Assembly: GCF_963675165.1 (NCBI RefSeq)
Contig: NC_087380.1
Location: 7,636,517 to 7,700,516 of the forward strand
Direction: 5' to 3'
DNA length: 64,000 nucleotides
Source of the DNA: Halichondria panicea
Taxonomy: Eukaryota > Porifera > Demospongiae > Suberitida > Halichondriidae
Positions 53,401 to 64,000 of this stretch are shown here, in pieces. Below the pieces are notes generated by a model. The model saw only the letters and a list, made by a program, of their open reading frames with translations. It searched no databases and was not told where the DNA came from. Both the position numbers and the translations under genes were made by a program. The number at the start of each line of letters is the position of its first letter. Position 1 is the first letter of the stretch.

Positions 53401-56255
53401 ACATCGGATCAACGGTACTGAAGTTATGGCTGTTGAAAGACACCCCCCCCCCCTCCGTTTAATTAATGATTTTGGGAATCTTTCAGCTGCCATAACTTGA
53501 ATTCTGTGGATCGAAAATCAAAAATGTTATGTTTTTCTGAAAGCTTAGAAAGAGACCTTTCAAATGGTACCATCAAAGTTGATATTCGAGAGATAAAAGT
53601 ATTTGAATTGAACCCACTCACGGGAACGCAAAACTATTGCTGGTGAATTGAACCCACTCACGTTTACGGAGGCGTTTCATATCCATGTAATTTATAGTAT
53701 CTATGATTTTTGCAATAATTATTTTGCTGCATGCGAACTCAAAGAGTGGGTAATGATCGACCACAATTGTTGTTAAAAACGATTGATGCCAAAAGTTCAA
53801 GTCTAAAATTAATGGCTGCAAGTCTGCAGAGCCTTGCAGCTCTCTTCTCACTCTTGCAGCTACCAATAGCTAGCGTTCTAATGCAGAGCTAACTACTAAG
53901 TAGAGTAGTAACACTCGGTGAACAAGTTTGGCTACATGCTCTTCTGAAAAGGCTGCAATGGCATTCCAAGTAAGCAAAACTAGGCATAACTCGAGAACGA
54001 AGCATTATTTTGCAAATCCACAAATTAAAATCCAAGTAAACATGACTAAAAGCCTATAGAAACCCTTACTTGCACTTGATTCATCCTTGAGCAGCTGTAG
54101 CAGTCTACACACCACACACACTACCGTATACCTCGCTTGCGCATGCGCACCGAGGCATAACTATAAAGCTCTTAGTTTAACCGTATATTTACCTCCAGTA
54201 TCTTGTCTGTGAAGTATTCTTGTGACCTCCAAATATTGAGGACCTGTATTAGAGAATGGACTAGATAACACATTCACAATACGATGGAGTGGATCACCTT
54301 CACCAAGCTCTCAGCCTTGTCTGGTTCACTGACGTATGTATTGTAGAATATCTGCACAACGAGACCCTCCAACGCCTGTAAAAGTGGGAGGGGGTGGGTT
54401 GGGGGTCATGGTACAGCGTAGGGGAGGGCACACAGCAGAGGGGAGAGGTTGGAATAGGAAGTGTGTGTACAGTAACTTTGTACAAATAAACCTACATTAA
54501 TTTTATTGACAGACAGTACTGCATGCATGTAAAGTAAGCTATAATACAGCAAATACATGCAAGTAGAAATTAAAGTCAAAACTTAGAAAGACATGTATTC
54601 ATCTTTGCAGAGTCTCCCCGCCCGGCCTCCATTGGACAGTAGCCCTTACCTGTTTCAGTTCCTGTGCCCCCTTCCGCAAACTAAAGCACGAGAAGGTATC
54701 AAATGGGTCAAATACCGCTGACATTGAACATAAGATATGTACTTAAAATCTTGCTATAATATTAAGGTATAAATTATAAGCATGTACAGTTTTAGGCATA
54801 ATTATAGATGTAAAGTACAGATCTATAGGTAGGTCACTGCTGCAGACTCACCAGTGATGTAATATATCATTGATAAGGAAGATGATGTGTAACTTCTGAT
54901 TGAAGCCAATCCCAGGAGTATTCAGTGTCCTGAATGAGGGGGGGGGGTGAAATGAAGGTCTTGGAACGGCCATAATGTTAGTTCCATTAGACCAATCTAT
55001 AGCCCATGGTATTGTCCATGGTATATGACCTGCTCTCATGCAGTACTACAGCTAGTCCACCTGACAGCTCCTAATATGACTCACTTCCTCATCATGAAGC
55101 GTGCCACTGTCGTACTCTCCTCGTGACTGTGCGAGTGAGAGAAGATCCAACTCTTGCCAACCTACACACAACAATCACAACTGATTGAGTACCTTATATA
55201 CAATTCTCACCGCAATAGAGTCTTTAGTGCATGCTCCCATGATGGGCGCCACCATAGCACTGAACTCCATCTCCAGAGGATCAGTGACACCACGTTGTTG
55301 AAGCAAGGCCTGCTCTGACAGTCGGTTCTGTTTCAACACAGCTTGGAGAGTCTCCTCTGCTGGTTGCTTCACCCAGGGAGGAGGAGGGGGTGTGTCGGTG
55401 GAGGGTTCTACTGGAGGAGATGATACAATACTGTGTGAGCTCATAACTTTCAGTCTTGGAAGGTCCAATTTGAAAATTAAAACAAGAATTCTGCAGCTCT
55501 AAGAGAGCTCTAGCTATCACATGATATATCTCTATGAGCGTATCATGCATGTACCTTGAGAGGTCTGTGGTTGGGAGTAATTGACTGGTGCTTGGTGGGG
55601 GGCGGAGTAGCTCTGTGGGGGGTACTGGATGGGGGGTACAATACAATATCTCAGAATGTTCTCAAGTGTGTGCAATGCTAACATTTCCTGAGCTGGAGGT
55701 TGGATAGTTGCCTAGCAACACCTTGTTCCCGCTGTGTGTAGGGGGAGGGGTTTGCAGGAGTGACTGAACAGGAGGCGCTGGGGCCTGACCATACATCGCT
55801 GTAATGGGGTCGGTAATATCTCAAATATTTGATACTGAACACACACACACACACACACACATTAGCAACATATTATTATAACGTCTTGCTTGGACACAAT
55901 AGTAGCTATAAGACACAAGTAATGAATGAATACTAGAGACAATACAGACAGCAACTCAAAGCCCCACCCACCAGCCTGCTCCTGGGACACCTTCCAGCGA
56001 TAGTACGGATGGAACTCTCCTCCAAAGATGAAGTAGAACTTTGGGTTGTTCCTCTGTTTGTTCATTGTCATTTGCTCGAACTCTGGTCCATTGCGAGCCA
56101 CAAAAACTGCCAGCTTGTCAATAATGTTCCGAATCTCAATATCTGCAGAAATTATAACGATACGCACAAAATGCAATTTATGTACACATTTTTGTCATGA
56201 AGTTACCATCAGGAGCCAGTGGAGTGAACTGGTTGTATCCTCCAGGGGCTGCCAT
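50464..56255 (-). CDS. CHERP: CHERP, SURP/CID/SR/G-patch splicing protein
   Basis: U2 snRNP-associated nuclear protein. Nineteen coding exons on minus: 56207-56255, 55972-56142, 55683-55798, 55555-55612, 55211-55410, 55085-55161, 54852-54929, 54650-54680, 54298-54375, 54193-54243, 53169-53210, 52826-53075, 52044-52420, 51595-51884, 51271-51498, 50939-51119, 50725-50886, 50580-50661, 50464-50468; about 841 residues (human 916). Domains in order: SURP (IRNIIDKLAVFVARNGPEFE, NPKFYFIFGGEFHPYYRWK), CID-type helices (GACTKDSIAVGKSWIFSHS, IIFLINDILHH), a Pro/Gln-rich middle, PPIPYYELPAGIM, RLLRAVDEFY, an acidic Lys/Glu insert, EGWEAGALLNFFEAK, an RS domain, then a G-patch (MRRMGWEGAGLGMAEQGIQ) and DPFEMFRKNRSYTFNRGR. 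The very last coding exon (5 nt plus stop) is the least certain. Confidence 0.92.
52495..52815. repeat. Foldback family F, complete copy in CHERP intron
   Basis: CTTTCAGCTGCTATAACTTG at the left, the centre ACCATGGATAATAGCCCATGG (about 52647-52667), and CTAAGCTTTCAGAAAATC on the right, ending in CAAAAGTTATGGCC. Confidence 0.85.
53300..53610. repeat. Foldback family F, two half copies back to back
   Basis: Right-half sequence (CTAAGCTTTCAGAAAATC, GAAGTTATGGCTGTTGAAAG) is followed after a C-run and a short spacer by left-half sequence (CTTTCAGCTGCCATAACTTG, CTGAAAGCTTAGAAAGAGACC). The normal arm order is inverted, which suggests two truncated insertions joined end to end. Confidence 0.7.
53880..54180 (-). 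repeat. Interspersed repeat of Amphimedon type
   Basis: Contains ACACTCGGTGAACAAGTTTG, TAGGCATAACTCGAGAACGA and CCGTATACCTCGCTTGCGCATGCGC. The combination is one that I recall as a very common dispersed element in the sponge Amphimedon queenslandica. It is non-coding and lies in a CHERP intron. The recall cannot be verified here. Confidence 0.5.
54940..55030. repeat. Foldback family F, internally deleted copy
   Basis: Short copy with GGAACGGCCATAATGTTAG, ACCAATC and the centre AGCCCATGGTATTGTCCATGG only. Confidence 0.55.
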
Positions 56256-56432
56256 TTTATTCTAAGCTTAGTGACCTTTGACCCTAACAAAACGAGATGA
56301 CCTTTAACCTCAGCTAGTTGGTTTGGGACCTTTGACCCTAAATCTTAAAGGTGGGCGTGTCTGGGGAGTGGTATGAACAAGGTCTACTCAGCACACAACC
56401 ACTAAGACTCGACTACAGACTGATCAGGAAGA
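56256..56432. promoter_or_regulatory. Bidirectional promoter CHERP / GCDH
   Basis: 177 bp between divergent ATGs (56255 minus, 56433 plus). Three short GACCTTTGACCCTAA-type repeats occur at about 56271-56340, possible nuclear-receptor-like half sites (TGACCTTTGACC resembles a DR1), though this may be chance. Confidence 0.5.
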
Positions 56433-58439
56433 ATGGCTCTGTCTGGACACTGTCAAAAGCTGCTAGGGCCACTACGAAGGCACGGCCAGAGACTGATACA
56501 CAGTAAGCCTTCTGTAATGGCGAGTATCTGGCTCAACTCTGTACCAACTGGTAACAATCTGTACACTTGATAATCACTGTCTATTGGTTATAGGGAGCAT
56601 CAGTAGCAGCTGTGCTCTGAGGGGAGCTGAGTTTAACTGGAGAGACCCACTCAACCTGGAGTCACGTCTGACTGACGATGAGGTTATCATGAAGTGAGAG
56701 CTAGCTGGGCTAAACAATAGTTATGTTTTAGTCAGGCTAGCTCTAATAATTATAAACAAACTTATTATTTATATGGGGGAAATGGCTGTACAGTACATGG
56801 CAGTAGATCATAGCTCAGTAGGGAATACATTGTGTTGTGGTCACACATTTCCTTCCTTTGATTGTTAAATTATGTACCACATGTACATGATACTGACCAC
56901 ACCCCCTGCCACACCCCTATAGAGACCAAGTGCGGCAGTATTGTCAGGACAAGCTCATGCCGAGAATTCTCATGGCCAACAGAAACGAACGTGCGTTGCC
57001 ATGGTGTTACTCATTGTTAGGTTGTGTCTTGTTGTAATAGATTTTGATCGAGACATCATGACTGAAATGGGTCAGCTTGGGATACTGGGTCCCACCATCA
57101 AGGGTACGTTGTTTATACAAAGCCGAACATGTTATGAACTTTGACCTCACCCCTCTGCTACAGATTACGGGTGTGCGGGGGCGTCCCCTGTAGCGTATGG
57201 TCTCATTGCTAGGGAAGTGGAGAGGTAGGTGTGGCATCATGGGGGGTCCCTGTCATCAGCTGATAATTACCCCTCACCCACTATATAGAGTGGACAGCAG
57301 TTATCGATCTGCCATGAGCGTGCAGTCATCGCTAGTGATGCATCCCATAAATGAGTTTGGAACTAAACAACAGAAGGACAAGTTCCTGCCCAAGTTAGGT
57401 GAGCTAACCAGCTGTACGTTTAGTGGACGTATAGCATCGGGAGAGCACCACCCCACACACACCACACACACACACACACACCACACGCTGTGTACAGCAT
57501 CGGGAGAGCACCACCCCACACACACCACCCACACACACACACACCACACGCTGTGTACAGCATCGGGAGAGCACCACCCCACACACACACCACCCACACA
57601 CCACACGCTGTGTACAGCATCGGGAGAGCACCACCCCACACACACACCACCCACACACACCACACGCTGTGTACAGCATCGGGAGAGCACCACCCCACAC
57701 ACACCACCCACACACACACACACCACACACTGTGTACAGCATCGGGAGAGCTGATTGGCTGCTTTGGCCTGACTGAGCCTAACCACGGCAGTGACCCTGG
57801 TGGCATGGAAACCAGAGCCCGACACAACTCCACCTCACACACCTACACACTCAATGGCACAAAATCTTGGTGAGTCATAACTAAAAATGTAGAGATAATT
57901 CTACTTAATTTTTAGAGGTGATTTCACCTACCTGATACTTGTATGCAGTTTCTGTTGTTTTGTGTATTCTGCAATGCATTAAGTTACTGCCACTGTGTGT
58001 GTGTGTGTGTGTGTGTGTGTAGGATCACCAACTCTCCAGTGGCTGATGTATTTGTGGTGTGGGCAAAATCAGATGACGGGAAAATAAGAGGCTTCATTCT
58101 CGAGAAGGGGATGAAGGGACTATCGGCACCAAAGATTGAGGGCAAGTTCTCCCTGAGGGCGTCCGTGACAGGGCAGATTGTAATGGAGGATGTGGAAATA
58201 CCCGAGGACAACTTACTGCCAAAAGTGGAAGGATTAAAGGTAACCCTAGCAGGATGTGACCACTAGCAGGATGTGTCCACTAGCAGGATGTGTCCACTAG
58301 CAGGATGTCCACTAGCAGGGCGTGTCCACTAGCAGGGCGTGTCCACTAGCAGGGCGTGTCCACTAGCAGGGTGTGTCCAGAATCTTTGAAGTGGTGACTG
58401 TTTTCAATCTTCACTATATTTTTCACACACACACACACG

Positions 58440-58498
<59 letters not shown>

Positions 58499-59482
58499 AC
58501 ACACACACGCCCACACACACAGGGTCCCTTCAGTTGCCTCAACAGTGCTCGCTATGGTATTGGCTGGGGGGCTCTGGGGGCGGCAGAGTTCTGTTTAGAC
58601 ACTGCACGACAATACACGCTAGACAGGAAGCAATTCGGACGTCCACTGGCGGCCAATCAGATCATTCAGAAGAAGCTAGCTGACATTCTCACAGAAGTAT
58701 GTACACCTTCTCCATTGAGTTGCATTCTTTGAAATTTATACTTTTAGGTATCTCTTGGTCTGCAAGGGTGTCTGCAAGTAGGGCGCTTGATGGAGGAAGG
58801 GACGGCTGTGCCTCAGATGGTCTCTCTCATCAAGAGGAACTCGTGTGGCAAAGCTCTGGAGGCAGCCAGACTAGCTAGAGACATGCTCGGAGGTAAGGCT
58901 AGCTACACTCTGACTGATTGAACAGTGTGTACCTTGTACCTAGGCTGATTATAATAGGCTGGGAATGAGCAGGCTAGTTGTGTGTTCCTTTACTGTACAC
59001 AGACTGGGAATGAGCAGGCTAGTTGTGTGTTCCTTTACTGTACACAGACTGGGAATGAGCAGGCTAGTTGTGTGTTCCTTTACTGTACACAGACTGGGAA
59101 TGAGCAGGCTAGTTGTGTGTTCCTTTACTGTACACAGACTGGGAATGAGCAGGCTAGTTGTGTGTTCCTTTACTATACACAGACTGGGAATGAGCAGGCT
59201 AGTTGTGTGTTCCTTTACTATACACAGACTGTGTTGTCAGTTTGTAACTGACTTTTGAAAGCATTTGTAGACTTTTTCTTCTCCAGGTAATGGAATCAGT
59301 GATGAATATCATGTGATCAGGCATGTGATGAACCTCGAGGCTGTCAATACGTATGAAGGTGTGTGCAACTTATCTAGTAATGTTATACATAGACATGTTG
59401 ACCTTCGACCCATGCAGGTACTCATGATATCCATGCTCTCATACTGGGGCGAGCCATCACTGGACTACAAGCATTCTCGTGA
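56433..59482 (+). CDS. GCDH: Glutaryl-CoA dehydrogenase, mitochondrial
   Basis: Flavoprotein that converts glutaryl-CoA to crotonyl-CoA in lysine and tryptophan breakdown. Twelve exons: 56433-56502, 56594-56693, 56923-56990, 57041-57103, 57164-57224, 57289-57398, 57740-57869, 58023-58239, 58523-58696, 58748-58892, 59287-59358, 59418-59482; 424 residues (human 438). The N-terminus [20 protein letters not shown] is an Arg-rich presequence. Diagnostic blocks: [95 protein letters not shown] and [15 protein letters not shown]; the Glu in NTYEG is the family's catalytic base. The 5' end of the seventh exon has been multiplied in the preceding intron. Confidence 0.96.
57421..57739 (+). repeat. GCDH: Five decoy copies of a GCDH acceptor and exon start
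   Basis: The string AG|CATCGGGAGAGC, which is the last two intron bases plus the first 12 exon bases, begins at 57435, 57498, 57561, 57618 and 57677 as well as at the true exon start 57740. Intervening units are ACCACCCCACACAC-type, 57-63 bp in period, and copies 2-5 carry the same TGTGTACAG acceptor as the real exon. Confidence 0.92.
58240..58380 (+). repeat. 19-bp tandem repeat
   Basis: About seven units of CTAGCAGGATGTGTCCA with GGGCGTG/GGTGTG variants at the start of a GCDH intron. Confidence 0.85.
58425..58521 (+). repeat. CA microsatellite forming a 3' splice site tract
   Basis: About 95 bp of (CA)n with CGC and CCC interruptions, ending in CAG at the GCDH exon starting at 58523; it stands in place of a pyrimidine tract. 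Confidence 0.9.
58960..59235 (+). repeat. 45-bp minisatellite, 6 units
   Basis: Unit AGGCTAGTTGTGTGTTCCTT plus TACTGTACACAGACTGGGAATGAGC in the GCDH intron 58893-59286. Confidence 0.95.
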
Positions 59483-59634
59483 ACACACTGAACTTTGTTT
59501 TGATGAACGCTTTTACGTTTTCTTGTGTACGTGTAGCCATAGCTATCAATCTTTTTCTATTATTAAGTTATAAAGATTGTAGCACTGCATTATAATTATA
59601 ATTTCAAGATTGGCATTAAATTTGTTGTCCCTTG

Positions 59635-59730
59635 CTGGGGTTTCCCCCTCCCCCTAGAAAGAGGGTGTGGCTGGTCAGCTACTGGGGTTTCCCCCTCCCC
59701 CTAGAAAGAGGGTGTGGCTGGTCAGCTACA
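59635..59730 (+). repeat. Two-copy direct repeat in GCDH/ORC1 convergent gap
   Basis: GCTGGGGTTTCCCCCTCCCC plus the following CTAGAAAGAGGGTGTGGCTGGTCAGCTA occurs twice in tandem (about 47 bp each) between the GCDH stop (59482) and ORC1 stop (59846). Confidence 0.9.
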
Positions 59731-59845
59731 GTAAGTAATTTTATAGTGGTTTAACGAAAACATCAATTTTTCAATAATAATTATAATTCTTAGTGCTTGC
59801 GGTGGGACCATCATGAAACAGATGAAATGAACTAAAAAGTGAAAG

Positions 59846-61253
59846 TCAGTCTCTTAGTGCAAATATGACATCATCTGAACTGATATTCAATCGAATCCTC
59901 CGCCCACATTTCTTATTCTCCACTAGCAACAGTCGACATGCACACAGGTTGGAGCATACCAGGGAGAGCTGGGTGTGGCCTAGTGGCCTCATGTCTGCAG
60001 GGGGGGGCAAGGAGTAGCTAGGTGAAACACAAACTGATCCATAAAAGATACGTATAGATCTAGGTAACAAAATACCACTCTATTTAGGGGCTCTCGATAT
60101 AGACAGTACTAAAGCACACAACATTAAGTACTACAGTAGCATTGCTCACCTTCTGTCCTGTACAGAGCTTGCAGCTGTCTGGTGACATGCTTGACCAGAG
60201 CCTCCTCCAGCCCAGTCCGCAGCAACTCAGCAACTAGAGCACGCAAAAACATTCTCTCGTGGAAAGAAGCATTCCTAAAGAAAAGGGGACAGTTTTAATT
60301 AAAATTATATATAGGCGTCAATAGCACTCCTGATAGCGCTTAATAACAAAATAGAAGTAGCTAGGTACTCACTTGATGGCCTGTATCTTAGCAGCTGAAT
60401 ACATTTCCTTGACGGCGGTCTCCACCTGTGCCATCCCCACGAGACTCTTCCCCTTCCTAGGCTGACAGGTGGCCCTCCGGCATATATCCAGAGCCCTCCT
60501 AGCATCACCAGATACTGCAGCCACCTGATAGGGGGTGGGGGGTCAAAGTGCAGTCAGTGTAGTGACAGTATTAAGAGAACAAGAAAGGTTAGGATAATAA
60601 AACTAAGGGTTCTCGTATGGAAATTAAACCATACTGTACAGCGAAAATAATATATGGAGAAAATAACCAAATGTAGAGTACAAACCGACACTGTCTACAA
60701 ACAAATGTACATGCTAGTTTTGTACAAGCCATCGTTCCTAAGCCCACTGTATCGGCCCGCCCACTTACCTTCCTGGCCGCTAGCTGTATGGCATCTGGCT
60801 GGAACACCTTGAGTCCACTCATGCGCGAGGTCACTATCTCTTGCAACTGACGAAAAGTGTACGGCTGGAAGGTGAGTCTTGTGAGGCCCTGGGCAAGAAA
60901 GAAAGAAAGAAGAGTGAATCTCATATATGCAAGTACACTGATAAGCAACAACCAAAGTACAGGGGATCCACTCACCAGCCTACAGGGGACCCACTCACCA
61001 GCCTACTGGCAACTTTGTTTTTCATAATCCTCTCTGGCAGGTCCATAGTATTGGCCACGGCCAACACAATGAGGCGAGCGGCCCGACGACTGGGCCAGTC
61101 AAACAGATTGTACAGGACCGTCTGCTTGCGGGTCCACAACAGGTCCAACTCGTCAGCTAGTAGTAGCGTGGTGGACGCCTTAGGTGGACAAGAGAAGTAG
61201 TTGTCTAGGAGGTTAGCAGCATGGTCTGCAGTCGCTTTCTGGCCAGTGAGTTG

Positions 61254-61302
<49 letters not shown>

Positions 61303-64000
61303 AACCACATTAAAGTGAGCACAAGCATTACAAAAGCACTTGGGTAGTAGTACACAATGCTATGGTTTTATAGCTCCAAGCTGCTTACCTTGAGGATGGA
61401 GACATAAGCTTGGTGTGGGTCAGTGAGTCTGAGTCCATTCACCTCTACAAAGTTGAATGGTGGTATCTCCCCCTCCTTGGCTGCCCCTCTTAGGTAGGTG
61501 GCAATCTCATTGATAGTGGCAGTCTTGCCAGTGCCAGGGACTCCAGATATGTACATGCATCTGAAGGGATACATTGGAGTTAGAGCTAGTTAGTTGAAGC
61601 ATCTTTGAACGGCCATAACTTTTGTTCCGTTGGTCCAATCACATAAATTTTATGATTTTCTGAAAGCTTACAATGAGTTCGTTAAGATGGTGTCTTAAAA
61701 TCAAAAGTCTATTTTTGGCCTGTTTTTGACAAAATACCATGGGCTATAGCCCACGGTCTTTTTCCGAAAATGAGAAATTATGGCCTGTTCCAAATTTGAG
61801 ATTTGAGCAGAACTCTAGTTACAGAGCCAACTCTAGTACTCTGTTAGTACGCTGTATGTATTGTATTCCACACACCCTCCAGTTCCGTCTCTGAGCTTCC
61901 CCTCAACAAAGGACAAGATGGTGGCAAACTCGTCCTCACGACATGGCAGGGAGTCAGGCACAGCTGACACATGTAGTCTGGGAGGGGGGATGTTGGTAGG
62001 TGGCGTTAATACAGAGAGAAAGTGCATCAACCAGGTAATAAAGTTAAGTGGTACAATTCCAATGCACACAGTAGTACAATAAACACAACCACATACGTAC
62101 AATGCTGTATGGCTGTTGTCAATGGCAACTACAATACACAGTACACACACTACACTCACCTCTCTTTGGCAATCTCAAAATGGTTCTTGGACTTAGACCC
62201 CACCCTCCTCCGCTCTGGTAAGCAGGGTGTGACTGGAGTACGAGGTCGTGGAGTGGTCTTAGGCCTCTTAACAGAAGGGGGCGTGGCAGTGGAGGAGGGA
62301 CGTTTCCGAGATAAGGGTTGGGGGGCCATAAACTCATCGTCACTCTCAACCTCCATATCAGAGTGGGAGCTCTCAGAGTCTATATCATTAGTTCTGGTGG
62401 TTAGAGCTTTCTTCTTGTATGGTATCAAGGGCCTATCAACTGCCGCCTTTGATGGCAGGGAGATTTTGGATGCTTTTCGAGCAGATTTGCGTTGAGATTT
62501 TGGTTTGGGTAGTATATTATCATCAGGGAGCATACGATGGTTAGACTGAGGGGGGTGTGGCTTGGTGGAGCGTGGGTTAGACTGAGGGGTGTGTAGCTGT
62601 GAGTGGTGTGGCTTGGTGGAGCGTGGGTTAGACTGAGGGGTGTGTGGCTGTGAGGGGTGTGGCTTGGTGGAGCGTGGGTTAGACTGAGGGGTGTGTGGCT
62701 GTGAGTGGTGTGGCTTGGTGGAGCGTGGGTTAGACTGAGGGGTGTGTGGCTGTGAGGAGTGTGGCTTGGTGGAGCGTGTTCTGGTTCTGCTGGAGATGGT
62801 GGGTGTAGGAGGTTGAGTGGGCGTGTCATCTTGAGCAGTGGAGGGGGTGTCTGGGACATCAGGGACCAGTTGCCTGTACGTACGTGTAAAAGAAGGCATC
62901 ATTATTCAAGATAACTAAGCCGTCACTATTGACCCAACAAGCCTCACAAAGGAACTACAGAGAGTTCAGTTTACTAGAATTGGAGAATCAAAACTCAATC
63001 TGGGCCCCTAAAATACGTGTACATGAGCTGTAATAACACGTCACATGCAAACCTACTGGCTAAGCTGACAACATAATTATTTTAGTAGCGTACCTTTTGG
63101 TTTTCATGTTTTCAGTGAATACATATTCCTCATGCAGAGTGGGTGTGGCCTCAGTGATGACATCACAGCCCTCCTCCTCTGAATCACTGATCACTACTTG
63201 GATAACATCCTCTTCCTCTGAATCACTTATCACCACCTGGTCAATAACATCGGAGCAGTCTAGACGCAGCTGACGAGAACTCGTTGACCTTGTACTGGAA
63301 TCAAGTTCCGGGGTATGATTATTCGCTGAAGTTTTAGTGGGTTTACGTGAGGAGCTCATTGAAGTTGTGATCTTGTGTTGAGCAACGAGTTCGAGTAGAG
63401 ATGAGTATTGACTACTGTTCTGACTTTGTTTGAGGGGGCTGTGTTTGGGGGGGCTTTGCTTGAGGGGTTGCTGTTTGGGGGTGCTGCTTGTGTGGGTACG
63501 TTTAGAGCTTCGAGGACTGAACGTTGACACGACTTCACAGAGAGAGTCTGCTTCAGCCATCTTAGTTTGAGAGTTGATTGGTGTGTGATGGAGAGGAGAT
63601 GGTGGTGGGAACATGCCTCGAGGCCATGGTTGCCGGTCAGGCAGAATGGAGACCGGCCTACCCCTGCCCCTGAGGGATGCAGGAGTGTTAATGGAATCAA
63701 CTACGAGGGACTCAAATATTTTCTTGTTTAGATTAATTCTTTTCCGAGCCAGTAAATGATAAGGAGGCACATCACTGCAATCATCCTTCTCCCCCAGTAT
63801 ATGGATTTGTGTCAACTCAGCAATCTCTTGAAGCTCGATTGTATCTCGTTTATTGGACAGGAAAACTTCGTTAGCTACAAACGATGGAATGTTTGCTGCC
63901 TTCTTTACCCGTTTGAGATATTTCTCCAATTCGTCTGGCCAGTATACATACTCGATGGTAGCAGAGGCTTGTTGATCGGTGTTGTGGAAACCAAGCACTC
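59846..64000 (-). CDS. ORC1: Origin recognition complex subunit 1, 5' end outside the window
   Basis: Largest subunit of ORC, the AAA+ ATPase that marks origins and loads MCM2-7. Nine exons in the window on minus: 63094-64000 (open at the edge), 62160-62873, 61876-61977, 61389-61560, 60999-61253, 60769-60888, 60373-60524, 60150-60274, 59846-59994; about 898 residues here. The first exon begins inside the BAH domain ([20 protein letters not shown]). A long disordered linker follows with 15-residue tandem repeats and Ser/acid clusters ([10 protein letters not shown] twice). [16 protein letters not shown] leads into the AAA+ core: Walker [10 protein letters not shown], Walker [10 protein letters not shown], sensor-1 region [14 protein letters not shown], and [14 protein letters not shown]. 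The end [11 protein letters not shown] is the winged-helix terminus. The start codon and the N-terminal BAH residues are missing. Confidence 0.95.
61254..61302 (+). repeat. (TG)n microsatellite at an ORC1 splice acceptor
   Basis: About 45 bp of TG directly beside the exon ending at 61253; on the minus strand it reads (CA)n CAG at the 3' splice site. Confidence 0.9.
61590..61850. repeat. Foldback family F, nearly complete copy in ORC1 intron
   Basis: GAAGCATCTTTGAACGGCCA, CTGAAAGCTTACAATGAG, the centre ACCATGGGCTATAGCCCACGG, and the end CTAGTTACAGAGCCAACTCT followed by AGTACTC. It belongs to the AGTACTAGAGTTGGCTC subtype. Confidence 0.8.
62535..62770 (-). repeat. ORC1: 45-bp coding repeat in ORC1 linker, about 5 units
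   Basis: Each unit encodes [19 protein letters not shown] residues, rich in Pro, Ser and Lys. S/TP sites in every unit could be CDK targets, which fits the regulated linkers of ORC1 but is inference. Confidence 0.9.

Noticed and set aside
57301-57842. Cys/Val/Trp-rich minus-strand frames of 110-170 codons
   Set aside because: Antisense of the CA-rich decoy-acceptor array in GCDH.

Overview
This is a 64-kb stretch of an animal nuclear genome, most likely a demosponge. The evidence is eleven intron-rich genes with metazoan orthologues (10 named to family level), compact intergenic gaps, many 50-300 bp introns, and interspersed foldback repeats of a type I associate with Amphimedon-like haplosclerid sponges. 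The species call rests on remembered repeat sequence and is an inference. Gene models below were built by hand from reading frame, GT-AG boundaries and phase, checked against remembered family motifs; no alignment was run.

Layout from left to right: DPYD (+, 5' end cut by the window), CARM1 (+), NADK2 (-), SLC30A7 (+), FAM98 (-), RAD54L (+), a PP2C-like protein (-), an archaemetzincin AMZ (+), a membrane-anchored PDZ protein with a calnexin-like tail (-), a small ISY1-like coiled-coil protein (+), CHERP (-), GCDH (+), and ORC1 (-, 5' end cut by the window). From NADK2 onward the genes alternate strictly in direction. This gives five head-to-head pairs whose start codons are only about 130-385 bp apart and convergent pairs with short 3' gaps.

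The cargo inside introns is the unusual part. The big CARM1 intron holds a 2.5-kb DNA transposon flanked by TTAA, with inverted ends and two convergent multi-exon genes. One of those genes carries a P2X7-receptor-like cytoplasmic domain. NADK2 intron 1 holds a decayed SWIM/YqaJ-type/PHD gene. A DPYD intron holds a 593-bp antisense 18S rRNA fragment lodged at the exact centre of a foldback repeat. FAM98 intron 5 holds about 4.1 kb (about 207 units) of a 20-bp satellite. Tandem arrays also occupy introns of NADK2, FAM98, RAD54L, GCDH and DPYD. In GCDH and CARM1, CA-rich slippage has multiplied 3' splice sites together with the first bases of the exon.

Functionally the genes are housekeeping: pyrimidine and lysine/tryptophan catabolism (DPYD, GCDH), NADP supply in mitochondria (NADK2), secretory-pathway zinc loading (SLC30A7), arginine methylation (CARM1), RNA processing (FAM98, CHERP, possibly the ISY1-like gene), recombination (RAD54L) and replication licensing (ORC1). 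There is no bacterial-style operon, CRISPR array or tRNA gene that I could support.
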